Source of the DNA: Caldifarciminota bacterium
GTDB taxonomy: Bacteria > Hydrothermota > Hydrothermia > B15-G9
Assembly (NCBI GenBank): GCA_027064565.1
Contig: JAMOPK010000361.1
Coordinates: 1 to 6,759, forward strand
Reading direction: 5' to 3'
DNA length: 6,759 nt
Shown here in pieces: positions 4,980 to 6,759 of this stretch; within the stretch, counting starts at the first letter, position 1, and every line of letters starts with the position of its first letter. The translations under genes were made by a program, and so were the position numbers. Under the pieces are notes generated by a model, which was not told where the DNA came from, searched no databases, and was given only the letters and a program-made list of their open reading frames with translations.

Positions 4980-5954
4980 ATGGAAAAGGATGGACTGATC
5001 GTTGCGACCGTCATCGCGGCGGGCATCATTGTGCTGGCAGCACATAATGTTTATCGGAATGCCCGGCGCAGACGGATCGAAGGAAGAAGTTACACCGCTG
5101 AACCCGTGAGGCCGGTGAGGAGCCTATCGGACACGTCCCGTTTCCTGAACAAGGCCTATGAGTTCAAGGACACGCTCAGGGATTCCCTCGACTCGCTGTC
5201 TTACAAAGGATTCAAATTCGTATGGGGCTATGTCCTGCCGCCTGAGATCGGGCCGGTGAGAAACTTTCTCAGAAAGATGCTCATCTACAAAGGCGACAGC
5301 CTGATCGACACACTCATCTACTGGGACGCCTATCAACCTCCCGTAAGGCTGTTCGATTTGGATGCTGACGGCGACATGGAGATCATCATCCAGAACAACA
5401 CGGGCGGGGCGAGCTGCTGCGAAAAGATGGCCATCTTTGAGATAAAACACGGCCGACTCGTCAAAACCACCGACCTCCAGGGCAGCGACGGGCTTCTCAC
5501 GGATATCAAAGACCTCGACGGCGATGGTTACCCGGAAATCATCATCAGGAACAGCTCTCTTGAGTGTTTCGACGCCACATGTGTGGCATGCGTGCCGGAT
5601 TTCACGTCCTACGTCCATTACAAAAACGGCAGGCTGATCGATGTTACCAAACGGTTCCCGTGGTTCGTCAGGGCCGAGCTGGACAGCTTCAAGCAAAAGT
5701 TCTTTGAGTGGAAAAAGAAGGGCTATCAGGCCTACACACGCAGAGGCGAGCTTGATGATGTGGTCAAGGGCAAAACGGTGGCCATCTACGTCCATTACTA
5801 CCTTCTCGGAAAGCCGGATGCGGGGATCAGGTTCATCGATAAAAACCTGCCTGAGGCATCAAAATGGATCAGGGACAAAAGCCCTGAGATCGACAGCATA
5901 ATGCAGCACTGGCTGGACAAACAGGGGAGCTACGGGATCGAATATCCCCTGTGA
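4980..5954 (+). CDS. membrane-anchored protein with two DxDxDG (VCBS/FG-GAP-like) calcium loops
   Basis: With the start at 4980 the product has 324 residues. Residues about 5-24 form one hydrophobic helix (GLIVATVIAAGIIVLAAHNV), followed at once by a basic cluster, RNARRRR (26-32). The central region has two acidic loops of DxDxDGxxE type: D126-L-D128-A-D130-G with E134, and D178-L-D180-G-D182-G with E186, each followed by an EIII strand. They match calcium-binding loops of VCBS/FG-GAP-like repeats and dockerin/EF-hand-like motifs. Cysteines cluster at 146-147 (next to the first loop) and at 196, 201 and 204, so disulfides or metal binding are possible. The C-terminal 80 residues are charged and helix-rich without a recognised motif. 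An alternative ATG at 4893 would add 29 residues but lacks a ribosome binding site. The gene stands alone and converges on the minus-strand genes. No specific function is recognised. Confidence 0.85.
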   Translation: MEKDGLIVATVIAAGIIVLAAHNVYRNARRRRIEGRSYTAEPVRPVRSLSDTSRFLNKAYEFKDTLRDSLDSLSYKGFKFVWGYVLPPEIGPVRNFLRKMLIYKGDSLIDTLIYWDAYQPPVRLFDLDADGDMEIIIQNNTGGASCCEKMAIFEIKHGRLVKTTDLQGSDGLLTDIKDLDGDGYPEIIIRNSSLECFDATCVACVPDFTSYVHYKNGRLIDVTKRFPWFVRAELDSFKQKFFEWKKKGYQAYTRRGELDDVVKGKTVAIYVHYYLLGKPDAGIRFIDKNLPEASKWIRDKSPEIDSIMQHWLDKQGSYGIEYPL

Positions 5955-5990
5955 CCGGCATGGGCCTGAAAGTCAGCCGGTTCGCTGGCG
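5955..5990. terminator. short convergent intergenic region, possible weak terminator
   Basis: The stop codons of two converging genes are separated by only 36 bp. Competing small hairpins are possible: GCCGG/CTGGC (5976-5980 with 5985-5989, one G-T pair) around a TTCG loop, and GGC-TGA/TCA-GCC (5963-5978) with one bulged C. Neither is followed by a real T-tract on either strand. The site is where a bidirectional terminator would be expected, but the sequence support is weak. Confidence 0.2.
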
Positions 5991-6362
5991 TCAATCGGGC
6001 GTCCGGATGAGTCTTCCGTATCTCAGGGGGCCTTCAAAACGGCGGATGATTTCGACAGGGATCGGCTTATCGAACCTCTCAGGAGCCTGCATTACCCATG
6101 CAAAAAGCCTGTTTCCGGCAGCGTATTCCCTGAGAAATTCGGGGTCAGCCCGATGCAAAGCCTGAAATTTCGACAGTTCGTCCAAGTCAAACGGTCCCAG
6201 CACATCCACAAGGCGGACACTGCCGATGGCGCGGCCACCGGTGACGATGACCACATCGCCCCGATACCTGACCGGCCGCTTCCTGATCTCCCACATCTTC
6301 AGCCCATCGACAAGGTAACTGGCGTAAGGCTCTTTGACCGTCAGGATCACAATCCCGTCCAT
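5991..6362 (-). CDS. small ASCH-domain protein (about 123 aa)
   Basis: The protein is one complete ASCH domain, a PUA-like beta-barrel fold linked to RNA or modified-nucleoside handling; the family member YqfB hydrolyses N4-acetylcytidine. The evidence is the opening strand VILTVKEPYASYLVDG, the family motif GxKxxExR (G20, K22, E25, R27 in GLKMWEIR), the RYRGDVVIVTGG strand (32-43), and IGSVRLVDVLGPFDLDEL (46-63) followed by an FAWVMQ strand (87-92). The ATG at 6362 gives 123 residues and overlaps the end of gpsA by 16 nt. A GTG at 6350 overlapping the gpsA stop as GTGA would also give a normal ASCH N-terminus (119 residues). A still longer frame from 6428 reads inside gpsA and is unlikely. 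No strong ribosome binding site is visible, so translational coupling to gpsA is probable. The substrate is unknown. Confidence 0.85.
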   Translation of the reverse strand: MDGIVILTVKEPYASYLVDGLKMWEIRKRPVRYRGDVVIVTGGRAIGSVRLVDVLGPFDLDELSKFQALHRADPEFLREYAAGNRLFAWVMQAPERFDKPIPVEIIRRFEGPLRYGRLIRTPD

Positions 6363-6759
6363 TTCAGGTAGTATTCGGGTTTGGGCTCCCTCTGTGTGAG
6401 CCTGTGTATGGCCTCCTGAGGCGTCCACTCACCTTTTATGATCATCAGAACGGCCTCGGTGAGCGGCATGTCAACGCCTATCCTGCCGGCCAGTCGATGC
6501 ACGGCTTCGGCCGTGGGCACGCCTTCGGCCACCATGGTCATCCCTGACAGGATTTCGTCTATACTCCGTCCCTTTCCTAACTCCTCGCCGACGTATCGAT
6601 TCCTCGAATGCTTTGAGAAGGAGGTGGTTATAAGGTCACCCATCCCGGAAAGGCCGGCGAAAGTGACAGGCCGGGCGCCGAGGTGGATGCCGAGCCGCAT
6701 GATTTCGGCCAGCCCACGGGTCAGGAGGGCGCCTTTGGTGTTGGCGCCGAAACCGAGGC
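6347..6759 (-). CDS. gpsA: NAD(P)-dependent glycerol-3-phosphate dehydrogenase, C-terminal part (5' end beyond window)
   Basis: GpsA reduces dihydroxyacetone phosphate to sn-glycerol 3-phosphate, the backbone precursor of bacterial phospholipids, in the cytoplasm. The 136 visible residues are the helical C-terminal substrate-binding domain. They begin in the conserved GFGANTKGALLTRGLAEIMRLG-type segment (split here as GFGANTKGALLTRG and LAEIMRLG), then FAGLSGMGDLITT, the SKHSRNR motif with the conserved Arg that contacts substrate, and GEELGKGRSIDEIL, MVAEGVPTAEAV, GVDMPLTEAV and a closing P-x-EAIHRLTQRE. Full-length GpsA is about 330 residues, so the NAD-binding Rossmann half and catalytic Lys lie outside the window. 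The reading frame is intact to the stop. It overlaps the downstream ASCH gene on the same strand, implying co-transcription. Identification is confident. Confidence 0.95.
   Translation of the reverse strand, partial: LGFGANTKGALLTRGLAEIMRLGIHLGARPVTFAGLSGMGDLITTSFSKHSRNRYVGEELGKGRSIDEILSGMTMVAEGVPTAEAVHRLAGRIGVDMPLTEAVLMIIKGEWTPQEAIHRLTQREPKPEYYLKWTGL

Noticed and set aside
5124..5795. 223-residue minus-strand open frame opposite the calcium-loop gene
   Set aside because: It mirrors the codon bias of the real gene on the other strand, whose motifs and ribosome binding site are clear.
5995..6003. TCGGGCGTC, the exact reverse complement of the 9-bp repeat core, considered as another copy of the 17-bp element
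   Set aside because: Similarity stops outside the 9 bp (about 11 of 17 positions overall) and it encodes the end of the ASCH protein; coincidence is likely.
6363..6428. Upstream ATG at 6428 as the start of the ASCH gene
   Set aside because: It would add 22 residues read inside gpsA in another frame with no ASCH similarity; the domain begins just after 6362.

Overview
The window looks like a chromosomal piece of a diderm (Gram-negative-type) bacterium. One gene encodes a lipoprotein with a clear lipobox, three encode small proteins that look like outer-membrane beta-barrels, and the core genes (gpsA, a UbiA-family prenyltransferase, pspC) are bacterial in style. Strong AAGGAGG-type ribosome binding sites and 4-nt ATGA stop/start overlaps are common. 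I cannot name the species. The mix of poorly conserved barrels, WD40-like blades, VCBS-like calcium loops and a geranylgeranylglyceryl-phosphate-type prenyltransferase fits an uncultured lineage of the FCB group or a nearby candidate phylum, but that is inference only.

Region 1 (1-3152, + strand) is a tightly packed envelope cluster. It holds the C-terminal part of a WD40-like beta-propeller, two small putative beta-barrel proteins, a lipoprotein with a C-terminal 'YPL..GKEW / ETITVPAGTF' module, and a third putative barrel overlapping the lipoprotein gene by 4 nt. The three barrel-like proteins share very short N-terminal hydrophobic leaders, and two share an H-x-P-x-NFV-like stretch, which suggests divergent paralogues.

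Region 2 (3254-4769, + strand) is a three-gene membrane operon: a PspC-domain protein with a C-terminal two-helix LiaF-TM/DUF5668-like module, a stand-alone copy of that module, and a UbiA-superfamily prenyltransferase. The first two genes overlap by 4 nt and the third follows after 2 nt. The pspC gene has no visible Shine-Dalgarno sequence and may be leaderless.

Region 3 (4770-4979) is non-coding. A strong GC-rich hairpin lies just after the prenyltransferase gene and runs into five head-to-tail 17-bp repeats that decay progressively 5' to 3'. It is the most unusual non-coding structure in the window.

Region 4 (4980-5954, + strand) is one gene for a membrane-anchored protein with two DxDxDG calcium-loop-like motifs. 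Its start is better placed 87 nt inside the longest reading frame.

Region 5 (5991-6759, - strand) converges on region 4. It holds the 3' part of gpsA (NAD(P)-dependent glycerol-3-phosphate dehydrogenase), which overlaps a small ASCH-domain gene by up to 16 nt. No RNA genes, CRISPR arrays, insertion sequences or phage genes were seen.
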